Below are positions 5,783 to 5,787 of a stretch of 5,787 bases of DNA, one piece after another. The notes beneath the pieces were generated by a model that was not told the DNA's origin, ran no database searches, and saw only the letters and a program-made list of their open reading frames with translations. Position numbers and translations under genes: made by a program. This DNA is from [Eubacterium] saphenum. GTDB taxonomy: Bacteria; Bacillota; Clostridia; Oscillospirales; Ruminococcaceae. The stretch spans positions 1 through 5,787 of the forward strand of contig SFHN01000090.1 of assembly GCA_004555635.1 (NCBI GenBank), written 5' to 3'. Numbering within the stretch: position 1 is the first letter of the stretch; every line of letters starts with the position of its first letter.

Positions 5783-5787
5783 GATAG

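Noticed and set aside
1..5787. CRISPR array, tRNA or rRNA gene, transposase or phage gene
   Set aside because: No regularly spaced direct repeats, cloverleaf with a CCA-type acceptor, rRNA motif or recombinase motif was seen on either strand.

Overview
The window reads as chromosomal DNA of a motile, endospore-forming, moderately GC-rich member of the Clostridia (an Oscillospiraceae/Ruminococcaceae-like gut Firmicute would fit). The evidence is a SpoIVB sporulation protease, a remnant of a SleL/YaaH-type spore-cortex GH18 enzyme, a Clostridia-style chemoreceptor, AGGAG-type ribosome binding sites and U-tract intrinsic terminators. The placement is inferred from gene content; no ribosomal marker is present.

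Layout, left to right. (1) 2-1504 (+): a methyl-accepting chemotaxis protein whose N-terminus lies outside the window, closed by a strong intrinsic terminator at 1517-1550. (2) 1580-2017 (+): the C-terminal part of a GH18 glycosidase that starts abruptly about 40 bases after that terminator and lacks the catalytic half, so it is called a pseudogene. (3) 2046-2117: a multi-hairpin GC-rich intergenic element ending in a T-run. (4) 2203-2562 (+): a small cytoplasmic protein with a C39/papain-like Cys-His-Asp pattern, with its own promoter and RBS. (5) 2564-2600: a hairpin between convergent genes that terminates the minus-strand gene. (6) 2634-4118 (-): a 494-residue L-fucose/L-arabinose isomerase-family protein with a recognisable promoter and a 10-bp inverted repeat around its -35 box. 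(7) 4386-5534 (-): SpoIVB, with a terminator after it at 4332-4370. (8) 5587-5782 (+): a candidate structured non-coding RNA, divergent from spoIVB. It is a long bulged rod with a large internal bubble and a terminal three-way junction, followed by a T6 run. Its size and shape resemble 6S RNA, but the identity is not proven.

The genes do not form one operon. Each has its own signals, and they touch chemotaxis, spore formation or germination, sugar metabolism and an unknown cysteine-protease-like function. The regions most worth a second look are the folded RNA at the right end, the truncated GH18 junction, the operator-like dyad before the isomerase, and the small C39-like protein. spoIVB is also not followed by spo0A, its usual neighbour.
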